DNA from: Prochlorococcus sp. AG-355-I04
GTDB taxonomy: Bacteria; Cyanobacteriota; Cyanobacteriia; PCC-6307; Cyanobiaceae
Length of the DNA: 64,000 nt
Direction of reading: 5' to 3'
NCBI GenBank assembly: GCA_003280915.1
Contig: QCDL01000002.1
Span: 62,001-126,000 of the forward strand
A program made the position numbers and the translations under genes. A model generated the notes under the pieces. The model ran no database searches and was not told where the DNA came from. It worked only from the letters and a program-made list of their open reading frames with translations. Positions 8,503 through 17,665 of this stretch are shown here, in pieces. Numbering within the stretch: position 1 is the stretch's first letter; every line of letters begins with the position of its first letter.

Positions 8503-9558
8503 ATGGCTAGGGAATCTATCTCAAAAATTGCATATAAAACGCTACAACAAAGTAAAAGCATTGCAGGTTTCGCTCACAAGCAGATTAGTTCAAGATTAAT
8601 GAACTTTATTCTTCCTGATTCAAAGCTTGAAAATTTTAATATAGATAGAGATCTTCTTATGCAAATCCAAAATTCAATGGATATCTTGAGGGAAGAAGAT
8701 TGGAATGATGCAGAAAAAAATATTTATCCAAAAAAATTATTGTTTGATGAACCATGGCTTAGATATCTAACTCAATATCCTAAAGTTTGGCTTGATATGC
8801 CTAATACATGGGATAGACGCAGAAAACAAAACTTTGATGATCTTCCAAAATCTATTGATAAAGATAATTATCCTCAATATTACTTGAGAAATTTTCATCA
8901 TCAAACAGATGGTTATTTATCAGATTTTTCAGCTAGCATTTATGACCTACAAGTTGAGATACTTTTCAATGGAAGTGCTGACTCAATGAGGAGAAGAATA
9001 ATTAAGCCAATAAAAGAAGGACTTGAAATTTTTAGAGATAGAAAAAAAAGTTCTATTAAAATACTTGATGTGGCTACAGGATCAGGAAGAACATTAAAAC
9101 AATTAAGAGCAGCATTTCCTAAAGAAAAAATTACAGGCATTGATTTATCTGATTCATACTTAAAAGAGGCAAGTAGATATATTTCAGATTTAGATGGAGA
9201 TTTAATTGAGTTGATAAAAGGTAACGCTGAGGAATTACCTTTTGAAAATGATAGTTTTCAATGCATTTCTTGTGTTTACCTATTTCATGAATTACCTAGA
9301 ACCATTAGAGCTAAAGTATTAAATGAATTTTTTAGAGTTCTTGAACCTGGTGGAATATTAGTTTTAGCTGATTCAATTCAAATAAGTGATTCACCTGACT
9401 TTACATCCGTAATGGAAAGTTTCTATAAATCTTTTCATGAGCCTTTTTATTGTGATTACATAAAAGAGGATATAGATTCTAAAATTGAGGATGTAGGGTT
9501 TAAAGATGTAAGATCTAATTCCTTTTTTATGACCAAAGTATGGTCTGCTGTAAAGTAA
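8503..9558 (+). CDS. SAM-dependent methyltransferase (class I)
   Basis: The track start at 8461 falls inside the glnA terminator, and the ATG at 8503 (MARESISKIAYK) is preferred, giving 351 residues. The C-terminal half is a class I Rossmann methyltransferase: 'ILDVATGSGRTLKQL' (SAM loop), 'ITGIDLSDSYLKEA', 'GNAEELPFENDSFQCISCVYLFHELP' and 'RVLEPGGILVLADS'. The N-terminal about 170 residues are a separate helical region with many Trp and Tyr, seen in plant and cyanobacterial UbiE/MenG-like relatives. The methyl acceptor is unknown. The small gene at 9571 follows after 12 bases. Confidence 0.87.
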   Translation: MARESISKIAYKTLQQSKSIAGFAHKQISSRLMNFILPDSKLENFNIDRDLLMQIQNSMDILREEDWNDAEKNIYPKKLLFDEPWLRYLTQYPKVWLDMPNTWDRRRKQNFDDLPKSIDKDNYPQYYLRNFHHQTDGYLSDFSASIYDLQVEILFNGSADSMRRRIIKPIKEGLEIFRDRKKSSIKILDVATGSGRTLKQLRAAFPKEKITGIDLSDSYLKEASRYISDLDGDLIELIKGNAEELPFENDSFQCISCVYLFHELPRTIRAKVLNEFFRVLEPGGILVLADSIQISDSPDFTSVMESFYKSFHEPFYCDYIKEDIDSKIEDVGFKDVRSNSFFMTKVWSAVK

Positions 9559-9570
9559 GAATAAACTCCT

Positions 9571-9834
9571 ATGACCTATTGGGATAAAGATACTATTCAG
9601 CTTGTTCAAAGTCTTAATGACAAATTAAAGATAGATCATTCTAAATGGCATAAAGATAAAGGAAATAAATATAAACGAGCTGCAGAACTAATTTCGGCTG
9701 GATTATGCCATTTAATTATTTCTTGCAATGATAAGGAAACTATTGAGTATATAGAAGAAAGTGTTAAATGGTTAAAAGAAATAAACGTAGATCAACCATG
9801 CCCTAGTAAAAATCACTTTTTTAAAGCCAACTGA
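9571..9834 (+). CDS. Conserved cyanobacterial small protein (possible DUF6439)
   Basis: This 87-residue soluble protein has no signal or membrane segment. It looks largely alpha-helical, with 'HSKWHKDKGNKYKRAAELISAGLCHLI' in the middle and 'ESVKWLKEI' near the end. I associate this pattern with a small cyanobacteria-only family, probably DUF6439, from memory and not checked. It is 12 bases downstream of the methyltransferase and overlaps the convergent kinase-like gene by 22 bases. Function is unknown. Confidence 0.75.
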   Translation: MTYWDKDTIQLVQSLNDKLKIDHSKWHKDKGNKYKRAAELISAGLCHLIISCNDKETIEYIEESVKWLKEINVDQPCPSKNHFFKAN

Positions 9835-10247
9835 AGCCTATTACCTTTACTACTCCATCTAATATCATCAAAACATTCATTAATAATGTATAGGCCACGG
9901 CCATTTACACTACTTATTTTTTTTGGTAATTTGTAGTCTCTTTTTTTTATTTCTAAACCTTTACCTTGATCCTGAATTTGCCAAACACACCAATTAGGAG
10001 TAATTATTCTTCTTACTCTAATATTTTTTTTAGGATCTAATTTATTTCCATGTTTTACAGCATTAACTAAAGCTTCATGTAAACCAAGTTTTATAAGATA
10101 GCTTGATTGAGAATTTTTAATAGGTTCTAATAATTGATCGACAAATTCATTTAACTGTAATGATGATTCGAATTCGTAATTTGACCAGTTAATTTTTGGT
10201 CTATTAAAAAATCTTTTTAAAATATTTTTGCCCCGGAATAAGGACAT
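9813..10247 (-). CDS. RsbW-type anti-sigma factor / serine kinase (HATPase domain)
   Basis: The 144-residue protein is a stand-alone GHKL ATPase domain. The N box is 'LHEALVNAVKHGNKLD', the G1 box 'QDQGKGL' and the G2 box 'NGRGLYIINECFDDI'. RsbW/SpoIIAB-like proteins bind a sigma factor or phosphorylate a STAS-domain antagonist on serine. A STAS protein with a candidate phosphorylation serine is encoded elsewhere in this window (34219-34518). Whether the two are partners is only an inference. No sigma factor gene is adjacent. Confidence 0.85.
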   Translation of the reverse strand: MSLFRGKNILKRFFNRPKINWSNYEFESSLQLNEFVDQLLEPIKNSQSSYLIKLGLHEALVNAVKHGNKLDPKKNIRVRRIITPNWCVWQIQDQGKGLEIKKRDYKLPKKISSVNGRGLYIINECFDDIRWSSKGNRLQLALKK

Positions 10248-10295
10248 AATAATATTTTTCCACTATCTTAATTTTAACTTATTAAATACCTTAAT

Positions 10296-11015
10296 TTAAA
10301 GAATATTATTGTGTCTCTTTGAAATAGCAGGATGCCGTAGGATGGAGTCCATAAGTCTTACTCCTCTTAGTTGATTTATTAAAGGCATATGTCCATCAGG
10401 AGCATCCAATGACCAGCAAAAAGATCCAGGATATCTAGTCCATAAGCCCTCTTTTTTCCACCCTATTTTCGGCCACATTAATTCATATTTATTCCCTACT
10501 GATTTTAATATCTTTGCTTGAGTTGAAAATCCAAATCTACCAGTAGAATAAATAGTCCATAATCTATCTATTGTTTCTAGATCTTTTCCTGACATATTTT
10601 TAACTTCACTGTAGAAAACATATCCACGTTTTTCAGCTAATTTTCCAGCTAATTTTCGTAAGTAGGAACTTGTTAATCTATCTGCATCTTCAAATTTTTG
10701 CTCAACTAACATCAATTGCAATTCTTCATAATTAATATCAATATCTGAATATGTATTAAACCAATTATTGAATTTAGAGTTTTCAAAGAATTCTGGCTTA
10801 AATTTTTTCAAAACTTGCAATATCCAACCAGCAGCCCAGTCATCTCCTTCTCTATCAAACATATCAAACAGTGATGGGCCAAGATTAAAAATATTTTCAA
10901 CAGCAGATTCTATTTGAGTTAATGAATTTATTCTTTTTCTTTGATTTGAATCTACAAAATTTTTTATAAGATCTAATGTAGCATTACTATAGTTATCCTG
11001 TTCTTTGTTATTCAT
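10296..11015 (-). CDS. gun4: GUN4-domain tetrapyrrole-binding protein
   Basis: GUN4 binds protoporphyrin IX and Mg-protoporphyrin and stimulates the H subunit of magnesium chelatase at the entrance of chlorophyll synthesis. The C-terminal about 140 residues fit the GUN4 core: 'YEELQLMLVEQKFEDADRLT', 'DLETIDRLWTIYSTGRFGFSTQAKI', then 'WPKIGWKKEGLWTRYPGSFCWSLDAPDGHMP'. The N-terminal about 85 residues form the helical domain usual in cyanobacterial members. It lies 48 bases upstream of, and co-directional with, the anti-sigma kinase gene. Confidence 0.93.
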   Translation of the reverse strand: MNNKEQDNYSNATLDLIKNFVDSNQRKRINSLTQIESAVENIFNLGPSLFDMFDREGDDWAAGWILQVLKKFKPEFFENSKFNNWFNTYSDIDINYEELQLMLVEQKFEDADRLTSSYLRKLAGKLAEKRGYVFYSEVKNMSGKDLETIDRLWTIYSTGRFGFSTQAKILKSVGNKYELMWPKIGWKKEGLWTRYPGSFCWSLDAPDGHMPLINQLRGVRLMDSILRHPAISKRHNNIL

Positions 11016-11051
11016 TTTAAAAAAATTAATCTAAAAAAATAAAAACTATCC

Positions 11052-12092
11052 ATGTATTTCAAAAGAAACGAACTAGAGAAATTTAGATGTTTTAAAGGAC
11101 CACTTATAGATGTTAGGAGCCCGAGTGAATATTATAAAGGACACATGCCTAATTCTATTAATATTCCACTATTTGATGATGATGAGAGATCTATTATTGG
11201 TACAATTTACAAAAAAGAAGGTAGAAAAAAAGCTGTCATAGAGGGATTAAAATTTATTGAAAAAAAAATGGAATTACTTCTTGATAATTTATTCAAGAGT
11301 ATTGAGTCTCATAAAACTATTCCTAATAAAAATAATGAATTATTTATCAGGATATATTGCTCTAGAGGAGGAATGCGTTCACAAAGTATTGGATGGTTAT
11401 TAGATAAATTTAAATTAAATATAGTTACACTTAATGGCGGATACAAAATATATAGAAGATGGGTATTAGATAGTTTTTCAAATAAGTTGAATTTAGTAGT
11501 TATTGGCGGGAAAACAGGAACAGGGAAGACAAGATTATTATCATTACTTGATAAATATAAATATCAAACTATTGATCTTGAAGGATTTGCTTGTCATAGA
11601 GGAAGTACATTTGGAGGTTTAGGAATGAAAAAGCAACCTTCAAATGAACAATTTGAAAATATAATTGCAGAAAAATTAAATTCTTTTAAATTTTCTAATA
11701 ATATTTTCGTAGAAGCTGAAAGTGCAAATATAGGTAAATGTAAAATTCCTCATGAATTCTTCAATCAGATGAAAAACTCTAGGAGGATTGAAATTATAAG
11801 GAGCGAATCTAACAGGTTAGATGAGTTAATAGATACTTATAGTGTATTTAAAAAAGAGGAACTCCAAGAATCAGTACTAAGGATAAAAAAAAGACTAGGA
11901 CCGCAAAGAACAAAAATAGCTCTTGAATCAATTCATAATGAGAAATGGGACTTAGTTTGCAGATCAGTTTTAGATTATTATGATAAGTGTTATGAATATG
12001 AAAAGGTTGGCAAAACTAATATAAAGATAATAGATTTAACTGATAAAAAATATGATGAAAGTATCCTAGAGTTAATAAATAATGTTTTATAA
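11052..12092 (+). CDS. mnmH: tRNA 2-selenouridine/geranyl-2-thiouridine synthase-like protein
   Basis: MnmH acts on the wobble 2-thiouridine of tRNAs for Lys, Glu and Gln, first adding a geranyl group and then swapping it for selenium. The 346-residue sequence has an N-terminal rhodanese domain ('IDVRSPSEYYKGHMPNSINIP', catalytic Cys in 'YCSRGGMRSQS') and a P-loop ATPase-like domain ('GGKTGTGKTRLL', then 'DLEGFACHRGSTFGG'). These two parts in this order define the family. It is divergent from gun4 with a 36-base gap. No selD gene is in the window, so selenium use cannot be judged. Confidence 0.92.
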   Translation: MYFKRNELEKFRCFKGPLIDVRSPSEYYKGHMPNSINIPLFDDDERSIIGTIYKKEGRKKAVIEGLKFIEKKMELLLDNLFKSIESHKTIPNKNNELFIRIYCSRGGMRSQSIGWLLDKFKLNIVTLNGGYKIYRRWVLDSFSNKLNLVVIGGKTGTGKTRLLSLLDKYKYQTIDLEGFACHRGSTFGGLGMKKQPSNEQFENIIAEKLNSFKFSNNIFVEAESANIGKCKIPHEFFNQMKNSRRIEIIRSESNRLDELIDTYSVFKKEELQESVLRIKKRLGPQRTKIALESIHNEKWDLVCRSVLDYYDKCYEYEKVGKTNIKIIDLTDKKYDESILELINNVL

Positions 12093-12152
12093 AATAACTA
12101 CAAACGAATATGAAAAATATTTCCTAAGATAAAAAATTATCCACCGAATATT

Positions 12153-12506
12153 ATGACAACAAATAAAACTGCAAAAATACAATTTTATGAGGGAACTGAT
12201 GAACCAGTAGTACCTGAAATAAGACTGACTAGGAGTAAAGATGGTACCACCGGTCAAGCATTATTTTTGTTTGAAAAACCTCAGGCATTATCTTCAATTA
12301 CTGACGGTGAAATCACAGGTATGCGGATGATAGATTCCGAAGGTGAAATATTAACTAGAGAAGTTAAAGTAAAGTTTGTTGATGGAGAACCAATATTTTT
12401 AGAAGCGGTTTATATTTGGAAGAACACACCAGACTTTGATAGATTTATGAGATTTGCAAATAGTTATGCCAAATCAAATGGATTAGGATATTCTGAAAAG
12501 AAGTAG
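12153..12506 (+). CDS. psb28: Photosystem II assembly protein Psb28
   Basis: Psb28 is a small soluble protein that binds PSII assembly intermediates lacking the oxygen-evolving cluster. The 117-residue length and the motifs '[23 protein letters not shown]', '[13 protein letters not shown]', and '[20 protein letters not shown]' identify it clearly. It sits 60 bases after mnmH and 13 bases before the AI-2E family permease gene. The nearby gun4 and PAM68-like genes also concern photosynthetic complex formation, but no common operon is apparent. Confidence 0.96.
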   Translation: MTTNKTAKIQFYEGTDEPVVPEIRLTRSKDGTTGQALFLFEKPQALSSITDGEITGMRMIDSEGEILTREVKVKFVDGEPIFLEAVYIWKNTPDFDRFMRFANSYAKSNGLGYSEKK

Positions 12507-12519
12507 AATATTATGAAAA

Positions 12520-13563
12520 TTGAATAGTTCATCATATTTCAAGCTAGTAGTAATATTAATCACTTTATTAATAATATGGACTTTAAGGGATTTTCTTCTA
12601 CTAATAATTTGTTCTTTAGTAATTTCAAATATTGTATGTAATTTATCTAATCAAATCCAAAAAGGTTTGAAAATTCCTCGATCAATTTCTTTGTTTCTTG
12701 TCTTAGCCGTCATATCAGTAATAATATTTACTATTTTTATACTTGTATTACCTCCATTTATAAAGGAATTCAATGAAATACTAGTTGACATTCCAAATGC
12801 TTTATCAAAAATAAATATATTGATCAATACAAATCTAAACAAATTTAATAGCTTATTTTATGGCGAACAATCAGAAAATGTTATAGACATATTCAGTTTA
12901 ATAAATAATGTAGTTACCATTCCAGATGTCTCAACTATTGCAAAAGCTATTCAAGAAAGTTTTAAGAATTTAATTAATATTGCGGGGAATCTGGGTTCAG
13001 GTCTTTTGAGATTAATATTCGTATTAGCAGTGAGTTTGATGATTTCTATTGAGCCAAATCAATATAAAGAAAATGTACTTCTATTAATACCAAAAAATTA
13101 CCGTAATAAATTTAGAAATATTCTGGAAAAATGCAATATTGCATTGGCAAATTGGACCTTTTCTATGGTCATAAGCTCATTATCAGTAGGTTTATTATCA
13201 TTAATAGTTTTATCTATATTAGATGTAAAATACGTTGTCTCAAATGCCCTAATAGCAATGGTTCTTAATATAATTCCGAATATAGGTCCAGTTATTAGTG
13301 GTATATTTCCAATCTCAATTGCACTACTAGATAATTTTTGGAAACCACTGGCAGTTTTAGGATCATATGTAATCATTCAAAATATTGAAAGCTATATCAT
13401 AATGCCATCTATAATGAAGAAAAAAGCAAACCTACTTCCTGGTTTGACATTAATATCACAATTTGGATTTACCTTCATTTTTGGTCCATTAGGCTTAATA
13501 CTATCTCTTCCATTAGCTGTAGTAATACAGGTTTTAATCAAAGAATCATTTAAAGATATTTAA
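12520..13563 (+). CDS. AI-2E family (PerM-like) membrane permease
   Basis: The 347-residue protein has seven or eight hydrophobic segments and the family signature region 'IPNIGPVISGIFPISIALL' followed by 'NIESYIIMPSIMKKKANLLPGLTLIS'. Members include TqsA and transport or efflux proteins of very different roles, and quorum signalling is not implied. The start is a TTG at 12520, 13 bases after psb28; no better ATG lies upstream in frame. It is convergent with the small membrane-protein gene at 13567. Confidence 0.88.
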   Translation: MNSSSYFKLVVILITLLIIWTLRDFLLLIICSLVISNIVCNLSNQIQKGLKIPRSISLFLVLAVISVIIFTIFILVLPPFIKEFNEILVDIPNALSKINILINTNLNKFNSLFYGEQSENVIDIFSLINNVVTIPDVSTIAKAIQESFKNLINIAGNLGSGLLRLIFVLAVSLMISIEPNQYKENVLLLIPKNYRNKFRNILEKCNIALANWTFSMVISSLSVGLLSLIVLSILDVKYVVSNALIAMVLNIIPNIGPVISGIFPISIALLDNFWKPLAVLGSYVIIQNIESYIIMPSIMKKKANLLPGLTLISQFGFTFIFGPLGLILSLPLAVVIQVLIKESFKDI

Positions 13564-13566
13564 AAA

Positions 13567-13749
13567 CTACTTAATTAATTTTTTATATAAATATGGGTAT
13601 GAAAAAAGTATAAAGATAGCTAAGGGATGTTTACCTATAGCAAAATATAGAGAACTAAAAGTAAAATGATCAAATAATATTCTTAGCTCAGTAGAAAGAT
13701 CTATTAAAACTAAAGAAAATAAAATTATCAAATAGTAATTCAATTTCAT
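13567..13749 (-). CDS. Small two-helix membrane protein (60 aa)
   Basis: The 60-residue protein is hydrophobic along most of its length (about residues 5-20 and 38-53) with a short 'STELRILFDHF' polar loop and a lysine-rich end. It is 18 bases downstream of secF on the same strand, so it likely belongs to the secDF transcript. No family was recognised and a link to protein export is only suggested by position. Confidence 0.6.
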   Translation of the reverse strand: MKLNYYLIILFSLVLIDLSTELRILFDHFTFSSLYFAIGKHPLAIFILFSYPYLYKKLIK

Positions 13750-13767
13750 AAAATGAGAAGCTTAAGC

Positions 13768-14682
13768 TTAGTCTTTAAGCAACAAAGATGGAGCCAATAA
13801 AATACTTGAATAACTTCCAACAATAATTCCTAATGATAAGGCCAAAGAAAACCAAAACAGCGAGTAAGATCCAAACAAAATTATGCTTAATAAAGGGATA
13901 AGGGTTGTAATACTGGTGAAAGTTGTTCTCCTAAATGATTCGTTTACTGATAATTGAATAGTTTCGTTATAGCCTTCTTCCTTTGATTTTAAATTCTCAC
14001 GAATTCTATCAAAAATAACAACAGTATCATTTACAGAATAACCAGCAATAGTTAACAAGGACACTGCAAATAAACTATTTACCTCGACAGATAATATAAT
14101 TCCCAACCAGGAAAATATACCGAAAACAATTAATAAATCATGGAATAAAGCTAATAATGCAAATAATGCATATTTTTTATCAAACCTAAAAGTTATATAT
14201 AAAGATATTGCAAATAAAGAAACCAACAATGAAGTGACACAATTGGTAAGTAATCTTTTCCCAAGCTTTGGACCTATTAATCTTGAATCCTTACTCTCAT
14301 AATTTAGAGGTCCAATAATATTATCAAGATTAGTAATTAGATTATTTGATTCTTCGATACTCAAATAAGGTGTTCTTATTGAAATTAATTTATTATTATT
14401 TTGGAATTGTAGTTTAATATTATTTATAAAGTTTTTATTACTAGAGATCTCTCTTAAATTTTTTAAAACTGAATCAGGGGAAAGATTAGAACATTCTTCT
14501 TCACAAACTCTTTCTATTCTTAGTTCATTTCCTCCAACAAAATCCATCCCTAAATTTATAGGTTTCCTATAAGAAGTATTAAAAGTTGAATATAAAATTC
14601 CTAAAAGACTCAACAAAATAAGAAAAGTTGAAAAACTAATTATCTTTCTTTTATTTTTTATTAGTTCAAGATTGTATTTCAT
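13768..14682 (-). CDS. secF: Protein-export membrane protein SecF
   Basis: SecF, with SecD, forms the proton-driven accessory complex that helps complete protein translocation through SecYEG. This 304-residue copy starts with one membrane helix, then a periplasmic loop with 'GMDFVGGNELRIE', then five helices bearing 'GYSVNDTVVIFDRIREN', the typical RND-like helix motif. It lies 21 bases downstream of secD in the usual order. In cyanobacteria the complex can act in both plasma and thylakoid membranes. Confidence 0.96.
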   Translation of the reverse strand: MKYNLELIKNKRKIISFSTFLILLSLLGILYSTFNTSYRKPINLGMDFVGGNELRIERVCEEECSNLSPDSVLKNLREISSNKNFINNIKLQFQNNNKLISIRTPYLSIEESNNLITNLDNIIGPLNYESKDSRLIGPKLGKRLLTNCVTSLLVSLFAISLYITFRFDKKYALFALLALFHDLLIVFGIFSWLGIILSVEVNSLFAVSLLTIAGYSVNDTVVIFDRIRENLKSKEEGYNETIQLSVNESFRRTTFTSITTLIPLLSIILFGSYSLFWFSLALSLGIIVGSYSSILLAPSLLLKD

Positions 14683-14703
14683 GAGAAATTAGAAACAAAA
14701 AAT

Positions 14704-16173
14704 TTAATTTAAAAAATTATTCTTGTGTAGATAGAGATTTTTTTGTCTTAAAGATTGATATGTTGTAAAAAATCGCAAAATAGTTTTAGAACAATTTAAT
14801 GAGGTAAACAAGCTTATTAGAACTCCAATACCTAATGTTGCCGCAAAACCTTTAACAAAATTTGTTCCTAATAAAAACAATACAAAACAACTTAGAAGAG
14901 TTGTAATATGACCATCAACTATAGATGAATTAGCTCTTTGAAAACCGCTATCAATAGATCTTGTAAGAGTATTGCCGGCAAATAATTCTTCTCTAATTCT
15001 CTCAAATATTAGAATATTTGCATCAACAGCCATACCAATGCTAAGTATAAGCCCAGATATTCCAGGTAAAGTCAAAGTTACAGGTATTAATGAATATAGG
15101 GCTAAGTTAAAGAAACCATAAAGTACTAGAGATAGAACTGAAACGAAACCTAGAATTCTATAGTTAAAAATCATAAACATACCAACAAAAATTAATCCAC
15201 TAATAGCTGCATAAAGACTTTTTAAAATATTTTTGGATCCCAATAGAGCCCCTATAGTGTTAGTTTCTACTATTTCAATTGGCAATGGCAATGAGCCTCC
15301 TTTAAGTTGAACTTCTAATTCTCTAGCATTTTCAGCACTAAAATTACCGCTTATTGTTGCTGATCCACCTGTAATACCAGTACTAGCAAACTGGTTACCA
15401 ACACTAGCTTCACTTATAGATTCGCCATCAAGAATAATAGCCAATAGTTGATTAGTGCCAGCAATTGACTTAGTAATTTCAGCAAACTTTTCACCTCCTG
15501 AATTACTAAAACTTAATAAAACTTCCCAATTACTATTTGTTTGTTCTTGTCTCCTTCCTGCGTTAATAAGATCCTTACCAGATAAATCTGTTTTAATAAA
15601 TAAATTTGTAATTTCTTTATCAACATATTTTTTGATTTCAATTAACTTCCCATATAAATCATTGCTAGTAGATGAGTAATTCAATTCTTGCTCTATATCT
15701 TTGAGATCATCTTGAATAACTTTTAAGAAATTATCATTATTTTGATTTTTTTCTTCAAAGGAATATTGTTCAATTAATTCTTTAATACTCAATCTTTGTA
15801 GTTGCAAGGTTTTTAAATCTATAGATGTTCCTTCTTTTTGGGTTCTAAATTCTAATAAAGCAGTCTTACCTAATACCCTTGAAGCGACTAATGGATTTTG
15901 TTCGCCTGGTAATTCTAAAATCAATTGATCTCCACCGAGGGTTTGTAAATTAGACTCAGAAACTCCTAAATTGTTAACGCGCTTATCTATAACCGAATTA
16001 ACTGCTTCAAGTTCATCCCTTGTTACCTTACCTTCCTCTTTAATAATTTGCAGTGTAAGTTGAGAACCCCCTTGTAAATCCAATCCCAACTGTAAGGGAT
16101 AATTTATTAATAGATAAACAGATAAAGTAAGTAGAAATATAATAAAAAAAAGCCAACCTTGCCTTCTTTTCAT
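14704..16173 (-). CDS. secD: Protein-export membrane protein SecD
   Basis: The 489-residue protein has an N-terminal helix, 'GLDLQGGSQLTLQI' at about residue 30, a large P1 head region (about 40-310) and five C-terminal helices carrying 'SGLILSIGMAVDANILIFERIREEL', where the Asp takes part in proton transfer. The head contains a lysine/glutamate/asparagine-rich insertion near residues 120-180. The gene starts 3 bases after the pdhB stop, so pdhB, secD, secF and the 60-aa gene may be one transcript. Confidence 0.96.
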   Translation of the reverse strand: MKRRQGWLFFIIFLLTLSVYLLINYPLQLGLDLQGGSQLTLQIIKEEGKVTRDELEAVNSVIDKRVNNLGVSESNLQTLGGDQLILELPGEQNPLVASRVLGKTALLEFRTQKEGTSIDLKTLQLQRLSIKELIEQYSFEEKNQNNDNFLKVIQDDLKDIEQELNYSSTSNDLYGKLIEIKKYVDKEITNLFIKTDLSGKDLINAGRRQEQTNSNWEVLLSFSNSGGEKFAEITKSIAGTNQLLAIILDGESISEASVGNQFASTGITGGSATISGNFSAENARELEVQLKGGSLPLPIEIVETNTIGALLGSKNILKSLYAAISGLIFVGMFMIFNYRILGFVSVLSLVLYGFFNLALYSLIPVTLTLPGISGLILSIGMAVDANILIFERIREELFAGNTLTRSIDSGFQRANSSIVDGHITTLLSCFVLFLLGTNFVKGFAATLGIGVLISLFTSLNCSKTILRFFTTYQSLRQKNLYLHKNNFLN

Positions 16174-16176
16174 TTT

Positions 16177-17160
16177 CTATATACTCCCACTAATTAAATG
16201 TTCAACTTTTTCAACTATTTGATGTGGTTGGATTATTGTCAAATTCTCAAGATTTCCATTATAGGGAGTTGGAATATCCTGACTAGATAATCTAATTGGT
16301 CGGGCATCAAGATCATCAAAACACTCTTCTGTTATCAAGGCAATTAATTCTGCACCAATTCCTCCAGTCTTCATACATTCTTCAACAATAATCACTTTAT
16401 TTGTTTTTCTTATTGATTTTGAGATGGTTTCCATATCAAATGGTTTTAAACTTATTAAATCTATTAACTCAACATCTATTCCTTTTTTTTCTAATTCTTC
16501 AACAGCTTTAAGGCAGTGATGTCTCATTCTTGAATAAGTCAATAAAGTAATATCACAACCTACTTTTACAACGTCAGCCTGATCTAGAGCGCAAGTATAA
16601 TCACCCTCAGGTAATTCTTCAGACAAATTGTATAGAAGAACATGTTCGAAAAATAGAACCGGATTATCATCTCTTATAGCTGCTTTCATTAAACCTTTAG
16701 CATTTGTGGGCGTACTACATGCAACAATTTTTATGCCAGGAACTGCATGAAAATATGCTTCAAGTCTTTGACTATGCTCAGCACCAAGTTGACGACCAAC
16801 TCCACCAGGTCCTCGAACTACTGCTGGTATTTTATAATTCCCGCCACTTGTATATCTAAGCATACCCATATTGTTTGATATCTGATTAAATGCTAAAAGC
16901 AAAAAACCCATATTCATTCCTTCTACTATTGGTCTTAAGCCAGTCATTGCTGCACCCACAGCCATACCCGTAAAACTATTCTCTGCAATTGGAGTATCTA
17001 AGACTCTTAACTCTCCATATTTTTCATATAAATCTTTAGTTACCTTATAAGATCCTCCATATTGACCAACATCTTCCCCCATTACACAAACATTTACATC
17101 ATTTGCCATTTCTTCATCAATTGCCTCTTTCAAAGCATTAAATAATAATGTTCCAGCCAC
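16177..17160 (-). CDS. pdhB: Pyruvate dehydrogenase E1 component, beta subunit
   Basis: E1-beta joins E1-alpha to decarboxylate pyruvate with thiamine diphosphate and feed acetyl-CoA to fatty acid synthesis. The 327-residue sequence shows '[16 protein letters not shown]', the metal/TPP region '[23 protein letters not shown]', '[22 protein letters not shown]' and '[16 protein letters not shown]'. The sequence resembles cyanobacterial and chloroplast PdhB. The alpha subunit is not in the window. It is the first gene of the run leading into secDF. Confidence 0.95.
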   Translation of the reverse strand: MAGTLLFNALKEAIDEEMANDVNVCVMGEDVGQYGGSYKVTKDLYEKYGELRVLDTPIAENSFTGMAVGAAMTGLRPIVEGMNMGFLLLAFNQISNNMGMLRYTSGGNYKIPAVVRGPGGVGRQLGAEHSQRLEAYFHAVPGIKIVACSTPTNAKGLMKAAIRDDNPVLFFEHVLLYNLSEELPEGDYTCALDQADVVKVGCDITLLTYSRMRHHCLKAVEELEKKGIDVELIDLISLKPFDMETISKSIRKTNKVIIVEECMKTGGIGAELIALITEECFDDLDARPIRLSSQDIPTPYNGNLENLTIIQPHQIVEKVEHLISGSI

Positions 17161-17339
17161 AATTAATTACCTAATTAATCACATATATAATCCTACCACT
17201 TTGAATAATTCAACCTCCTTCAGCGAAGGTTACGAGTAGTAATATTGATAAAATCATTCCTGGTGACAGCAAAAGGACTAAAAGTCCTAAGTCATGTAAA
17301 GACATTCAAAGAAAGTGTTTTCCTAATAATATTGGCAAT

Positions 17340-17642
17340 TCAACTTTTCTTCACAATAAAACTGCGAATAAATACAATAAAAAGTCCTATACCTATAAAA
17401 GCAAAAGAGAAAGTTAACAAAAAAGATAATCCAATTATTAATGTATTAATACTAGAGGAAATATTTTGGACTATTTCAGAAGAATTAGATGGTTTATGTA
17501 CTGAAAAATAAATTGCAATTTTATTACTTAATAAATAAAAAAATATAAATAATAAAAAACTTGTTAATGATCCAATAATAAAATTTAAAGGTCCTTTTTC
17601 GGGAATATTTTTTTCAAAATTCTCATTACTATTATCAGCCAC
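17340..17642 (-). CDS. DUF3082-like membrane protein
   Basis: This 100-residue protein starts with a GTG and has a polar N-terminus of about 20 residues followed by two hydrophobic segments (about 23-42 and 68-92), with 'SVHKPSNSSEIVQNISSSINTLIIGLSFL' between. This matches my recollection of the cyanobacterial and plastid DUF3082 family found next to ispE. It begins 23 bases after the ispE stop on the same strand. Function is unknown. The plus-strand ORF at 17245-17511 in the same place is judged a shadow. Confidence 0.78.
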   Translation of the reverse strand: MADNSNENFEKNIPEKGPLNFIIGSLTSFLLFIFFYLLSNKIAIYFSVHKPSNSSEIVQNISSSINTLIIGLSFLLTFSFAFIGIGLFIVFIRSFIVKKS

Positions 17643-17665
17643 AATAGATTTTTATATAAAAAAAT

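Noticed and set aside
17245-17511. Plus-strand 88-aa ORF
   Set aside because: It lies antisense to the DUF3082-like gene, is lysine/isoleucine-rich without a plausible fold, and lacks a good start; a shadow frame.
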